Shown here: positions 53,511 to 62,271 of the stretch, one piece after another | Position numbering within the stretch: the first letter of the stretch is position 1 | Layout of the letters: every line of letters begins with the position of its first letter | Assembly: GCF_022829605.1 (NCBI RefSeq) | Contig: NZ_JAKSYD010000074.1 | Span: 1 to 64,000 of the forward strand | DNA length: 64,000 nucleotides | Direction: 5' to 3' | DNA from: Methylobacterium sp. E-065 | GTDB taxonomy: Bacteria > Pseudomonadota > Alphaproteobacteria > Rhizobiales > Beijerinckiaceae | The notes under the pieces: generated by a model | Seen by the model: the letters and a program-made list of their open reading frames with translations, nothing else | What the model was told of the DNA's origin: nothing | Database searches by the model: none | Position numbers and translations under genes: made by a program

Positions 53511-54152
53511 ATGATGGCGCAGGGCGCGGTGCTGGAGCGGGGACAGGCACCGCACGAGGGCGACAAGCGGCGGCAGATCCTCGACGGCGCCCGCACGGTC
53601 TTCCTGTCGGCGGGCTACGATGGCGCGAGCATGGGCGAGATCGCCCGGGCGGCCGGGGTCTCGAAGGGCACGCTCTACGTGTATTTCGACAGCAAGGAGG
53701 CGCTGTTCGAAGCCTTGATCGTTCAAGAAAAGGCGAGCCTCGCCGAGACGCTCTTCACCTTCGATCCGAACGATACCGATATCCCGGCCGTCCTGACGCG
53801 CCTGGGGATGAGCTTCCTTGCCGAGATGTCCCAGCCGCGGCACATCTCGGTGCACCGCATGGTGATCGGCGTCTGCGAGAAGTTCCCGCACTTCGGGCAG
53901 GTCTATTACGAAGCCGGTCCGGCCCGCGGCGTGTCGCGACTCGCGGCCTATCTCGACGTGCAGGTGCAGGCCGGCCGGCTGCGCATCGCCGACACCACCT
54001 TGGCGGCCCAGCACTTCCTGCATCTTTGCCTGGCCGGCCTGCTCACGCGCATGCTGTTCGCCGCCGGCGGCGAGGCGAGCGAGGCCCGGATGCAGGTCCA
54101 GACCGCAGAGGCGGTGCGGGTGTTTCTGGCCGGGTACGGGCCGGGGCACTAA
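53511..54152 (+). CDS. TetR/AcrR-family repressor of the efflux module
   Basis: A 213-residue repressor. The N-terminal helix-turn-helix (RRQILDGARTVFLSAGYDGASMGEIARAAGVSKGTLYVYFDSKEALF in parts) is clear; the C-terminal ligand domain resembles AcrR-type members (QPRHISVHRMVIGVCEKFPHFGQVYYEAG). It diverges from emrA, and two identical operators lie between them, so it most likely represses both directions until a drug or toxic compound binds. The ATG is at 53511 (a second at 53514). Confidence 0.92.
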   Translation: MMAQGAVLERGQAPHEGDKRRQILDGARTVFLSAGYDGASMGEIARAAGVSKGTLYVYFDSKEALFEALIVQEKASLAETLFTFDPNDTDIPAVLTRLGMSFLAEMSQPRHISVHRMVIGVCEKFPHFGQVYYEAGPARGVSRLAAYLDVQVQAGRLRIADTTLAAQHFLHLCLAGLLTRMLFAAGGEASEARMQVQTAEAVRVFLAGYGPGH

Positions 54153-54161
54153 GGCGCGGAC

Positions 54162-55340
54162 TTATCCGGCGGCGCGCAGCTCCGGCAGCGCTTCCGCGCT
54201 CCAGACCCGGACATGGGCGTCGATGGCCAACGCCTCGTCGACATCGGCCGGCGCGGTCCGGTACGGGCCAGCGAAATGCGTGCAGGCGCGTTCGACCAGA
54301 TCACTGATCCCGTAGAAGCCGATCCGCCCGGCGATGAAGGCCGCGACCGCGATCTCGTTGGCGGCGTTCATCACAGTCGGCGCCGCGCCACCTGCAGCCA
54401 GCGCCGCCCGGGCGATCCGCAAGCACGGGAAGCGCTCCTCGTCCGCAGCCTCGAAGGTCAGGGAGCCGAGCTTCACGAGGTCGAGCGGCCGGCCTCGCTC
54501 GATGGTCAGCCGGTCGCCGAGCCCAAGGCAGTGCGAAATCGGCACCCGCATGTCGGGCAGCGCCAGCTCGGCGGTCACGGCGCCGTCGAGCCAGTAGACC
54601 ATCCCGTGGATCACCGATTGCGGATGCACCACGACGTCGAGGCGCTCGGGCTCGATGCCGAACAGGTGGTGCGCCTCGATCAGTTCGAGGCCCTTGTTCA
54701 TCAGGCTCGCCGAATCGATGTTGATCTTCATGCCCATCGACCAGGTCGGATGGTTGGCAGCCTCCGTGGCGGAGGCGGCGGCGATGCGCTCGCGGGTCCA
54801 GGTGCGGAACGGGCCGCCGGAGGCCGTGATCATCATGGTGCGCACGTCGGCGAGCGGGCGGCCGGCGAGCGCCTGGCTCAGCGCGTCGTGCTCGGAATCC
54901 ATCGGCAGGATCGTGGCGCCGTAGCGCGCGGCGTCGCGCATGAAGGCGTCGCCGGCGCAGACGAGGCTCTCCTTGTTGGCAAGGGCAACCGTGCGCCCGA
55001 GGCGGAGCGCCGCGTGGGTGGATTTGAGACCCGCAGCCCCGCTCACCGCCGCCACCACGATATCGGCGTCCCGGGCGACCGCCTCCATGACGGCGCCCTC
55101 CCCTACCCCGTTGGGAATGCCGGAGCCCGAAAGGGCCTCGGCGAGCGCAGGCCCAGCGGATTCGTCGGCGAGCGCCGCGAAGGACGCGTTCAGCTCCCGC
55201 GCCATCTTAGCCAGGGCGACGGGATCCTTGCCGCCGACCAGGGCCCCGACCCGGAAGCGGTCGGCGTGCTGGGCGAGCAGGTCCGCGGTGGAGCGGCCGA
55301 TCGAGCCGGTGGCGCCGAAGACGGTGACGATCTGGGTCAC
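54162..55340 (-). CDS. dxr: 1-deoxy-D-xylulose 5-phosphate reductoisomerase
   Basis: A 392-residue NADPH enzyme of the MEP isoprenoid pathway. It has VFGATGSIGRSTADLL, the metal and substrate block ILPMDSEHDALSQAL, ASGGPFR, the catalytic loop HPTWSMGMKINIDSASLMNKGLELIEAHHLF in parts, and HPQSVIHGMVYWLDGA. GTG at 55340 is preferred because GAGGGAG lies eight bases before it; an ATG at 55367 would overlap cdsA and has no such site. It follows cdsA closely. The next conserved gene, rseP, lies 3.7 kb away beyond the efflux module. Confidence 0.93.
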   Translation of the reverse strand: MTQIVTVFGATGSIGRSTADLLAQHADRFRVGALVGGKDPVALAKMARELNASFAALADESAGPALAEALSGSGIPNGVGEGAVMEAVARDADIVVAAVSGAAGLKSTHAALRLGRTVALANKESLVCAGDAFMRDAARYGATILPMDSEHDALSQALAGRPLADVRTMMITASGGPFRTWTRERIAAASATEAANHPTWSMGMKINIDSASLMNKGLELIEAHHLFGIEPERLDVVVHPQSVIHGMVYWLDGAVTAELALPDMRVPISHCLGLGDRLTIERGRPLDLVKLGSLTFEAADEERFPCLRIARAALAAGGAAPTVMNAANEIAVAAFIAGRIGFYGISDLVERACTHFAGPYRTAPADVDEALAIDAHVRVWSAEALPELRAAG

Positions 55341-55359
55341 GGGTTCAACTCCCTCATCG

Positions 55360-56229
55360 TCACGCAATCAGACCGACCCCGCGCAGGGCGAGATAGACGG
55401 CCGCCAGCACGGCCACCGCAAAAAATCCGTCGAGCCGGTCCATGACGCCGCCATGGCCCGGGATGATCTTCCCGGAGTCTTTCACGCCGTAGCGGCGCTT
55501 GAGGCCGGACTCGAGGAGATCGCCAGCTTGGCTCAGGATTGAGGCAACGGCGCTCACACCCGCCACAACCGGGAGGGAAGCGGCACTGGGTAACGTCATC
55601 CCTGCGAGGTCGGCCACCACCGGCACCAGGGTCCCGGCCGCGACGCCACCGATCAAGCCACCGATGGCGCCGGACCACGTCTTGTTGGGCGAGACCCGGG
55701 GCATCAGCTTCGGGCCACCGATCTTCCGGCCGGCGAAGTAGGCGGCGATGTCGGTGGACCAGACCACCGCGAACATCCAGGCCGGTCCAACGAGCCCGAT
55801 CGCAGGGTCATCGCGCAGGGCCACCGGCACCGCCGCGACGGCTCCGGCGCCGAGCACGCCGATGAACGCGCGTGTCCGGCCCCATCCGGTCCGCGCCACC
55901 GTGGCACAGGCGGCGGCGCCAAGTATCAGAACCGCAAGGCAGGCCGGTGCCGGGGCGCCGCCGCGCTGGCAGAGCAGGAGCGCACCAAGCGTCGCGGCAC
56001 CGAGCGCGATCAGCACCTCGCGCGGCTCGGTCCGGCTCATGGCCATCCACTCGGCGAAGCCAATGATGCCGGCCGCCAGCCAGATGCCCGCGAAGGGCCA
56101 GCCGCCATAGACCAGCCCCGCCAGTACGCCGGCCCCGAGCACGAGGCCCGAGGCAACGCGCAGCCACAGCTCGCGCCGGCCCTTGCGCGGAGCCTTGGAC
56201 GGCGCAGCCGGTGCGGTTGCGGAGGTCAC
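55360..56229 (-). CDS. cdsA: Phosphatidate cytidylyltransferase
   Basis: A 289-residue membrane enzyme making CDP-diacylglycerol from phosphatidate and CTP. About eight helices are visible, and the family signature is complete: SPNKTWSGAIGGLIGG, then VKDSGKIIPGHGGVMDRLDGFF with the two aspartates. It begins 20 bases after frr. In many alphaproteobacteria uppS lies between frr and cdsA; there is no space for it here. Confidence 0.93.
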   Translation of the reverse strand: MTSATAPAAPSKAPRKGRRELWLRVASGLVLGAGVLAGLVYGGWPFAGIWLAAGIIGFAEWMAMSRTEPREVLIALGAATLGALLLCQRGGAPAPACLAVLILGAAACATVARTGWGRTRAFIGVLGAGAVAAVPVALRDDPAIGLVGPAWMFAVVWSTDIAAYFAGRKIGGPKLMPRVSPNKTWSGAIGGLIGGVAAGTLVPVVADLAGMTLPSAASLPVVAGVSAVASILSQAGDLLESGLKRRYGVKDSGKIIPGHGGVMDRLDGFFAVAVLAAVYLALRGVGLIA

Positions 56230-56249
56230 GAAAGTCTCGGCCGGCGGCC

Positions 56250-56813
56250 TTAGACCTGCATGATCTCCTTCTCCTTCGAGGCCAGCACGCCGTCGATGTC
56301 GGCGATGAACTGGTCGGTCGCCTTCTGCACGTCGGCGGCCTGGCGCTTCTCGTCGTCCTCCGAGATCGCGCTGTCCTTCAGGAGCTTCTTGAGATGGTCG
56401 AGACCGTCCCGGCGGACGTGGCGCACGGCGACGCGGGCCTCCTCGGTGTACTTGTGGGCGACCTTGACCATCTCCTTGCGCCGCTGCTCGTTCATCTCGG
56501 GGATGCGGAGCCGGATGGTCTGTCCCTCGGTCTGCGGGTTGAGGCCCAGATCGGATTCGCGGATCGCCTTCTCGACGGCGGTCACCATGCTGCGATCCCA
56601 GACGGAGATCGACAGGAGCCGCGGCTCCGGCACGCTCACCGTGGCGACCTGAGCCATCGGCATCGCCGCGCCGTACGCATCCACCTGGATCGGATCGAGG
56701 ATCGAGGGCGTGGCGCGCCCGGTGCGCAGCGAGCCAAGATCCTTCGAGAGCGCGGCGACGGCGCCCTGCATCCGGCGCTTGATGTCGTTGAGGTCGAATT
56801 CCGGTGTAGCCAT
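56250..56813 (-). CDS. frr: Ribosome recycling factor
   Basis: A 187-residue two-domain helical factor that splits post-termination ribosomes together with EF-G. The family blocks [24 protein letters not shown] in parts, [51 protein letters not shown] in parts and the C-terminal helix are intact. The length is normal. It follows pyrH by 116 bases. Confidence 0.95.
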   Translation of the reverse strand: MATPEFDLNDIKRRMQGAVAALSKDLGSLRTGRATPSILDPIQVDAYGAAMPMAQVATVSVPEPRLLSISVWDRSMVTAVEKAIRESDLGLNPQTEGQTIRLRIPEMNEQRRKEMVKVAHKYTEEARVAVRHVRRDGLDHLKKLLKDSAISEDDEKRQAADVQKATDQFIADIDGVLASKEKEIMQV

Positions 56814-56929
56814 GAGAATCGTCCCGAGACGTCTGACGTGATCTTCTCGCCCGGCGCGGGCAGTCGCGGCCTCAATGGACGAATTTTTTCAGGGCCGCAA
56901 ACGGTCGCGGCCCCATCGCGGCCGCGGCG

Positions 56930-57652
56930 TCAGGGCGCGACCAGCGTGGAGGGTGCGTCGCCCGACAGGATCGCGGCGATCGAGCTCGGCGGGTGAAGCG
57001 AGCCGACCACGATCGACAGGCGGCTCTCCCGGGCCAGCGCGAAGGCGGCGGTGTCCATGACCTTCAGGTCGCGGGCGATCGCCTCGTCGTGGGTGATGCG
57101 GTCGTAGCGGGTGGCGTTCGGGTCGGTCTTCGGATCGGCGGAATAGACGCCATCGACCTGCGTCGCCTTCAGCACCGCGTCGCAGCGCAGCTCGGCGGCG
57201 CGCAGCACGGCGGCAGTGTCGGTGGTGAAATACGGGTTGCCGGTGCCCCCGGCCAACACGACCACCTGACCCTTGTCCAGGTGGTGCAGAGCCGGCTGAC
57301 GAGCATAGGTCTCGCAGATCGTCGGCATCGACACGGCCGACATAGTCCGCGCCTGGACGCCGGCCGCGTTCAACGCCGTCTCGATTGCGAGCGAGTTCAT
57401 GACGGTCGCCATCATGCCCAGCGAATCCCCGGTGGCCCGGTCGATCCAGCCGGCCGCGGAGATGCGCGCACCGCGGATCATGTTGCCGCCGCCCACAACG
57501 ATGGCGACTTCGGCACCGGCCTCGATGGTGCGGGCGATGTCATCGGCCAAGGCCGCCAGCGTCGGCGGATGCAGCCAGTAGCCGTCCGGTGCGGCGAGCG
57601 CCTCCCCCGACAGCTTCACGAGGATACGGCGAAATGGCGTCGTCTCCGGCAT
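56930..57652 (-). CDS. pyrH: UMP kinase
   Basis: A 240-residue amino-acid kinase-fold enzyme that makes UDP from UMP. The phosphate-binding start RILVKLSGEALAA, IVVGGGNMIRG, MGMMATVMNS-like segment (LGMMATVMNSLAIETAL) and FTTDTAAVLRAAELRCD with VLKATQVDGVYSADPK are all present. The first codon is ATG at 57652. It is transcribed behind tsf across the remnant of another gene. Confidence 0.95.
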   Translation of the reverse strand: MPETTPFRRILVKLSGEALAAPDGYWLHPPTLAALADDIARTIEAGAEVAIVVGGGNMIRGARISAAGWIDRATGDSLGMMATVMNSLAIETALNAAGVQARTMSAVSMPTICETYARQPALHHLDKGQVVVLAGGTGNPYFTTDTAAVLRAAELRCDAVLKATQVDGVYSADPKTDPNATRYDRITHDEAIARDLKVMDTAAFALARESRLSIVVGSLHPPSSIAAILSGDAPSTLVAP

Positions 57653-57830
57653 CTCGATCCCCGTTCGACCCGCCCCGCGCGAGCCGGGTGGCTTCTACGT
57701 CAACCGTGTGAGCGCCGTCGAGGGGCCCACCGCGATCGGAGGGGGATCGTCGGTCGTAACATCACCGACGCGCGGCCGACGCGCAGCTCTGGCAAAGGGT
57801 CCGGAAACGACCCCCGGCCCGGGACATCCA

Positions 57831-58527
57831 TGCGCATCGCCTTAATGATCAACACAGAATCCGGCAGCGTCGGCGGCGCGCCCGTCCGAGTTCGCGCAGG
57901 CCCGCGCGTTCCTGAACCGCCTGTCACCGCCCTGGATCGGCGTGCCCGGCAACCACGACATCTCGCGCTACGATCTGCTGCAGCGGTTCGCGATGCCCCT
58001 TGCGCGCTATCGCGCCGGAGACGGAGCCGAGCTTCACGGATTCGGAGATCGGTGTGGTCTGCCTGAACACGGTGCGGCGCTGGGCGCCGGAGCCGGACTG
58101 GTCGCATGGGGTGATCCGGCGCGGTCAGATCGCCCGGACCGAGGCACGCCTCGCGGCGATGCCGGAGCACCTGTTCAAGTTCAGGCCGCCGCCCTCGGAC
58201 GAGGAGACACGGCTCGTCGGGCGCGCAAACTTGGCACTGGCCACATTCCGCCGCCGCGGTGTCGGCCTGACGCTGGCCGGCCACCTGCACCGGCACTACG
58301 CGCGCTTCGCGCTGGACGACGACCCCACCGCGGACGCGGTCGATCGCGGTGTGATGCGCGGCTGCCGGAGACGGCTGCCGGCTGTCCAGGCCGGCTCGGC
58401 GACGTCGACGCTCCTGCGTGGGAACGAGCCCAACGCCAACAACCGCATCACCGTCGCGGATGGCTGCGCCACCGTTGCGGTTCGGATCTGGGACGGCGGA
58501 GTGTGGGTCGATGTAGCGCCGGCGTGA
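57831..58527 (+). pseudogene. Decayed calcineurin-like metallophosphoesterase
   Basis: Segments of one phosphoesterase occur in different frames. From about 57890, FAQARAFLNRLSPPWIGVPGNHDISRYDLLQRF continues in one frame (in parts), with the metal motif GNHD. After 58000 the frame shifts and continues AIAPETEPSFTDSEIGVVCLNT, then LTLAGHLHRHYARFALDD (the GHxH motif) to the end. The N-terminal D-x-H and GD motifs are missing, and the segment that should carry HHP before PPPSDEETR is deleted. The remnant is on the opposite strand to its neighbours tsf and pyrH. It is most likely non-functional. Confidence 0.8.
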
Positions 58528-58554
58528 AGGGCACCACCACGCCGGCGCCAATTC

Positions 58555-58653
58555 TCAGCTGCCCGTCAGCACGCCGAGGGCGCCGACGACGGTCATCACA
58601 AGACCGGACGCGAAGGCGCCGATCATCAGGTAGGAGAAGGGTTTCAAAGCCAT
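58555..58653 (-). CDS. Possible 32-residue single-span membrane peptide
   Basis: From the ATG at 58653 the frame reads a short basic start (MALKPF) and one hydrophobic helix (SYLMIGAFASGLVMTVVGAL), ending GVLTGS. No clear ribosome-binding site precedes it. The composition looks like a small membrane protein rather than chance, but the evidence is limited. It lies downstream of the tsf terminator. Confidence 0.35.
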   Translation of the reverse strand: MALKPFSYLMIGAFASGLVMTVVGALGVLTGS

Positions 58654-58742
58654 GCCGGGAAGGTAGTGTGCATCCGCGAAATGCGGTGTGCGCCGCAACA
58701 CGCAGCTAGTGCGGCCTGTCCAATCCGCGCAGGAATATGAAA

Positions 58743-58768
58743 CCCCGCCTGGCACACGCCAGACGGGG
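58743..58768 (-). terminator. Rho-independent terminator downstream of tsf
   Basis: On the minus strand CCCCGTCTGGC, a four-base loop and GCCAGGCGGGG form an eleven-pair stem (one G-U), followed by TTTCAT. It lies about 50 bases after the tsf stop. It would end the rpsB-tsf transcript and separate it from pyrH. Confidence 0.75.
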
Positions 58769-58816
58769 ATCAATGACAAATCAGGCCAGTGACCCAGGCC
58801 GATTGGGTGGGTGAAA

Positions 58817-59743
58817 TCAGGCGCGACCCGCCTGCTGAGCGACCTCGGTGGCGAAGTCCGGACCGTCTTCCTTCTCGATGCCCTCGCCCAGCGCGTAGCG
58901 CACGAAGGCCGTCAGGGTCACCGGACCGCCGACCTTGGTGCCGGCCTCCTTGAGAACCTGGCTCACCGTCTTCGAACCGTCATGCACGAAGGGCTGATCC
59001 AGGAGGGTGACCTCCTTGTAGTAGCTCTTCAGGCCGCTCTCGATGATCTTGGCCATCACGTGGTCGGGCTTGCCGGCGTTCTTCTCGCGCAGGATGTTCG
59101 ACTCGCGCTCCACAGTGGCGGCATCGACGCCCGAGGCGTCGAGCGCCACCGGGTTGGTCGCCGCGACGTGCATGGCGATCTGACGGCCCAGCGCCGAGAG
59201 CGCCTCGACGTCGCCCTCGGACTCGAGCGCCACGAGCACGCCGATCTTGCCGAGGCCCTCGGAGATCTGGTTGTGCACGTAGGAGGCGATGACGCCCTTC
59301 TTGACCTCGAGCTTGGCGACCCGGCGCAGGTTCATGTTCTCGCCGATCGTGGCGATCAGGGCCTGCAGCTTCTCGGAGACCGTCTCGGTGGCGCCCGGGA
59401 AGTGAGCGGCCTGGAGGCCCTCCAGCGTGCCGTCGGTGTTGAGCGCGATCTTGGCGGCCTCGCGGGCGAAGGCCTGGAAGGCGTCGTTGCGGGCGACGAA
59501 GTCGGTCTCGGAGTTCACCTCGACAACCGCGGCGTGATGGCCGGCGGACTCAACGGCGACCAAGCCCTCGGCGGCGACGCGGCCGGCCTTCTTGGCGGCC
59601 TTGGCGAGACCCTTCTTGCGCAGCCAGTCGACCGCGGCCTCGATGTCGCCCTGCGTCTCGTTGAGCGCGCCCTTGCAATCCATCATGCCGGCGCCGGTCG
59701 TCTCCCGGAGCTCCTTCACCATCGCGGCGGTGATGTTGGCCAT
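58817..59743 (-). CDS. tsf: Elongation factor Ts
   Basis: A 308-residue nucleotide exchange factor for EF-Tu. The UBA-like N-terminus ([24 protein letters not shown]) carries the TGAGMMDCK signature; the core blocks [33 protein letters not shown] and [31 protein letters not shown] in parts follow. The length is typical of alphaproteobacteria. It lies 118 bases after rpsB, with two GC-rich hairpins in the gap (for example CGGCCC...GGGCCG). Confidence 0.95.
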   Translation of the reverse strand: MANITAAMVKELRETTGAGMMDCKGALNETQGDIEAAVDWLRKKGLAKAAKKAGRVAAEGLVAVESAGHHAAVVEVNSETDFVARNDAFQAFAREAAKIALNTDGTLEGLQAAHFPGATETVSEKLQALIATIGENMNLRRVAKLEVKKGVIASYVHNQISEGLGKIGVLVALESEGDVEALSALGRQIAMHVAATNPVALDASGVDAATVERESNILREKNAGKPDHVMAKIIESGLKSYYKEVTLLDQPFVHDGSKTVSQVLKEAGTKVGGPVTLTAFVRYALGEGIEKEDGPDFATEVAQQAGRA

Positions 59744-59861
59744 GGCGGTCCCTTTCGTGTGGTCTGGATGAGAGAGGCCCGGCGCGCGGGTGAGCGGCCG
59801 GGCCCGGTATGGCTGGAAGCGCGACGGCCCGATAACGGGGCCGCCGCTAACTCCCGATGGA

Positions 59862-60929
59862 TCAGGCCGCGGCGGCGGCCTCGACGAAGCCGCGGGCCTG
59901 CGAGACCCACGAATCGCGATCGATGCGGCCGTTGAGCTTCAGGTCGGCATCGACCTTGGCGACGTCCTCGGCGGTCATCGCGGCGATCTGCCAGTAATGG
60001 TAGATGCCGGCATCGTTGAGCTTCTGCACGATCTGCGGGCCGGCGCCGTTGAGCTTGGTCAGGTCGTCCGGCGCGCCGCGCGGGGCGGCGAGCAGCTCGA
60101 AATGCTCGGTCGACTCAGCGAGCATCGCCACGTCGGCCGGATCGAGAGCATCGGACTCAACGGTGACGGCCGCGTCGTCGTTGGCCGGCAGCTCTTCGGC
60201 CATCGGCTCCTCGGAGGCGCCGAGATCCATGCCCGACGAGCCCTGCGCGCGCGAGATGCCGTCGATCGCGGCCTTGGCGATCAGGTCGCAGTAGAGCGCG
60301 ATCGCGCGGCCGGCGTCGTCGTTGGCCGGGACGATGTAGCTGATGCCGTCCGGGTTGCAGTTGGTGTCGACGATGGCGGCGACCGGGATCCCGAGGCGGT
60401 TCGCCTCCTTGATCGCCAGCTGCTCCTTGTTGGTGTCGATCACGAACAGCAGGTCGGGGACGCCGCCCATGTCCTTGATGCCGCCGAGCGCCTTCTCGAG
60501 CTTCTCCTTCTCACGGGAGAGCATCAGGCGCTCCTTCTTGGTCAGACCCGGGCCGCCGGTCTCCAGCGTCTCAGTGACCTTGCGCAGGCGCGAGATCGAG
60601 CCCGAGATGGTCTTCCAGTTGGTGAGCATGCCGCCCAGCCAGCGGGAGTTGACGTAGTACTGGGCCGAGCGCTTGGCCGCCTCGGCGATCGTGTCGGCCG
60701 CCTGGCGCTTGGTGCCAACGAACAGCACGCGGCCGCCCTTGGCCACGGTGTCGCTCACTACCTGCAGCGCCTGATGCAGCGCCGGCACGGTCTGGGCGAG
60801 GTCGATGATGTGGATGTTGTTGCGGGTGCCGAAAATGTACGGCTGCATCTTCGGGTTCCAGCGGTGAGACTGGTGACCGAAATGGGCGCCCGCCTCGAGG
60901 AGCTGACGCATAGAGAAATCGACGGCCAT
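59862..60929 (-). CDS. rpsB: Ribosomal protein S2 with a C-terminal helix-hairpin extension
   Basis: A 355-residue S2, over 100 residues longer than E. coli S2 (241). The core is standard ([76 protein letters not shown]). After an acidic linker, the tail (about 295-350) contains [31 protein letters not shown] (in parts), a helix-hairpin-helix-like module with the LNGAGP turn. Similar tails occur on S2 and L21 in Hyphomicrobiales. The ATG at 60929 matches the family start. Its function is unknown. Confidence 0.95.
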   Translation of the reverse strand: MAVDFSMRQLLEAGAHFGHQSHRWNPKMQPYIFGTRNNIHIIDLAQTVPALHQALQVVSDTVAKGGRVLFVGTKRQAADTIAEAAKRSAQYYVNSRWLGGMLTNWKTISGSISRLRKVTETLETGGPGLTKKERLMLSREKEKLEKALGGIKDMGGVPDLLFVIDTNKEQLAIKEANRLGIPVAAIVDTNCNPDGISYIVPANDDAGRAIALYCDLIAKAAIDGISRAQGSSGMDLGASEEPMAEELPANDDAAVTVESDALDPADVAMLAESTEHFELLAAPRGAPDDLTKLNGAGPQIVQKLNDAGIYHYWQIAAMTAEDVAKVDADLKLNGRIDRDSWVSQARGFVEAAAAA

Positions 60930-61257
60930 ATCTGTGTACTCTCCGGTTGGATCCGCCGCGGAGGGATGCAGCCGCCCGACGCAGTCGGACGACCACCGGA
61001 AACGCCTCATTCAGGCATGAGGCCAGCTCCGCGTGTGGGATGGGCGGGCCCATAGCAGAGTGCGGCGTTGGCGGCAAGGCAGCGACGTTTCGGACTGTCA
61101 TCAGGTTGAAGCCCGACGCCTTTTCCCGGCGGCATGCAGCGAAGCGACAGGCAGCCCGGGACTCGGCACAGGACTCGCTGCGAAAGCGACTCCGTATGAT
61201 GTCCCGTCGACAGTTCGGCAGCTTGCCAAGTCTGCCTCGCGCGGCGAAAATCGACCC
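60930..61257. other. 328-base region between divergent rpsB and a small gene
   Basis: This gap holds the rpsB leader and promoter and possibly the promoter of the small gene at 61258. A hairpin GCCTCAT, six-base loop, ATGAGGC lies at 61004-61023, about 75 bases before the rpsB ATG. Such leaders can mediate S2 autoregulation, but I cannot show that here. No gene is seen. Confidence 0.4.
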
Positions 61258-61515
61258 ATGGCCGCCGTCGCGTTCGACACTCTGAAATTTGCCCGGACAC
61301 TTCGGGACAAGGCCAAGCTCTCCCGCGAGCAGGCGGAGGGCTTGGCCGATGCCATGGCGGAGGCGTTGCAGGGTGATCTCGTCACGAAGGCGGATCTGCG
61401 CGCCGAACTGGCGGAGACCCGGTCCGAGATCGTGCGCTGGGTCGCGGATTTGATCGGCTTTCAAACCCTCGCGGTCATCGGTGCGGTTATCGCTCTCGCC
61501 CGGGCCTCACACTGA
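61258..61515 (+). CDS. Small DUF1640/CCDC90-like coiled-coil membrane protein
   Basis: An 85-residue protein: an N-terminal helix (FDTLKFARTLRDKAKLSREQAEGLADAMAEA in parts), a coiled-coil segment (LVTKADLRAELAETRSEIVRWVADL) and one C-terminal transmembrane helix (GFQTLAVIGAVIALA). This matches the short bacterial DUF1640/CCDC90 type, whose mitochondrial relatives include MCUR1; the bacterial role is unknown. The ATG at 61258 is the natural start. An upstream open frame to 61033 is not supported. Confidence 0.72.
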   Translation: MAAVAFDTLKFARTLRDKAKLSREQAEGLADAMAEALQGDLVTKADLRAELAETRSEIVRWVADLIGFQTLAVIGAVIALARASH

Positions 61516-61533
61516 CGGCGCCCACAAACAGAA

Positions 61534-62271
61534 TCACCCGCCCGCGAACACAGCCTCCACGTCGGGCGCCGTCATGATGCGATAAGCGCCCGCCGCCAGA
61601 TCCGCCGGCAGGTCCAGCCCACCGACCCGGTCCCGGTGCAGGGCCGTCACGTGGTTGCCCACGGCGGCGAACATCCGGCGGACCTGATGGTATCGGCCCT
61701 CGGTCAAGGTCACCGCGCAATGAGTGGCATCCTCGACCGCGAGTATCACCGGGAGCAGAGGCCGCTCCTCGCCCTCCAGCATCAGCGTGCCGGAGGCGAA
61801 GACCCCTGTCTCGCTGCCGGTCAGCGGTCGGTCGAGGGTCACGCGGTAGCGCTTCGCCACATTGGCCTTCGGACTGATGATCCGGTGCAGCAGCGCACCG
61901 TCGTCGGTGAGCAGCAGCAGGCCGGAAGTCTCCTTGTCGAGGCGGCCCACGGTGGAGAGCGGCGGGTCGCGGCGGCGCCAGCGCTCCGGCAGCAGCCCGT
62001 AGACCAGCGGACCCGCCTCCTTGTGCGAGCAGGTCACGCCCAGCGGCTTGTGCAGCATCAGGCACAGGCCCGGGAGGGGATCGAGGGCTTCGCCGTCGAT
62101 CACCAGCCGATCCGGCAAGTCGGGATCCAGGGCGATCCGGTCCCCCGCATCGGCCCATGCCGCGCCGTCGAGGCGGATCGCGCCGGCGCGGGCCAGATTC
62201 TGGATCTCCCGGCGCGAGCCGTAGCCCAGATTGGCCAGCAGCTTGTCCAGCCGAACCGCCTTCGCGCTCAC
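61534..62271 (-). CDS. rsuA: RsuA/RluB-type pseudouridine synthase
   Basis: A 245-residue enzyme. An S4 RNA-binding domain (VRLDKLLANLGYGSRREIQNLARAG in parts) is followed by the pseudouridine synthase domain with the catalytic aspartate in STVGRLDKETSGLLLLTDDG. KYRVTLDR-like (KRYRVTLDRPL) and EGRYHQVRRMFAAVGN blocks support the RsuA group, which modifies U516 of 16S rRNA. It starts at GTG 62271, overlapping the rsmC stop as GTGA. The two rRNA-modification genes form an operon. RluE or RluB specificity cannot be excluded. Confidence 0.9.
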   Translation of the reverse strand: MSAKAVRLDKLLANLGYGSRREIQNLARAGAIRLDGAAWADAGDRIALDPDLPDRLVIDGEALDPLPGLCLMLHKPLGVTCSHKEAGPLVYGLLPERWRRRDPPLSTVGRLDKETSGLLLLTDDGALLHRIISPKANVAKRYRVTLDRPLTGSETGVFASGTLMLEGEERPLLPVILAVEDATHCAVTLTEGRYHQVRRMFAAVGNHVTALHRDRVGGLDLPADLAAGAYRIMTAPDVEAVFAGG

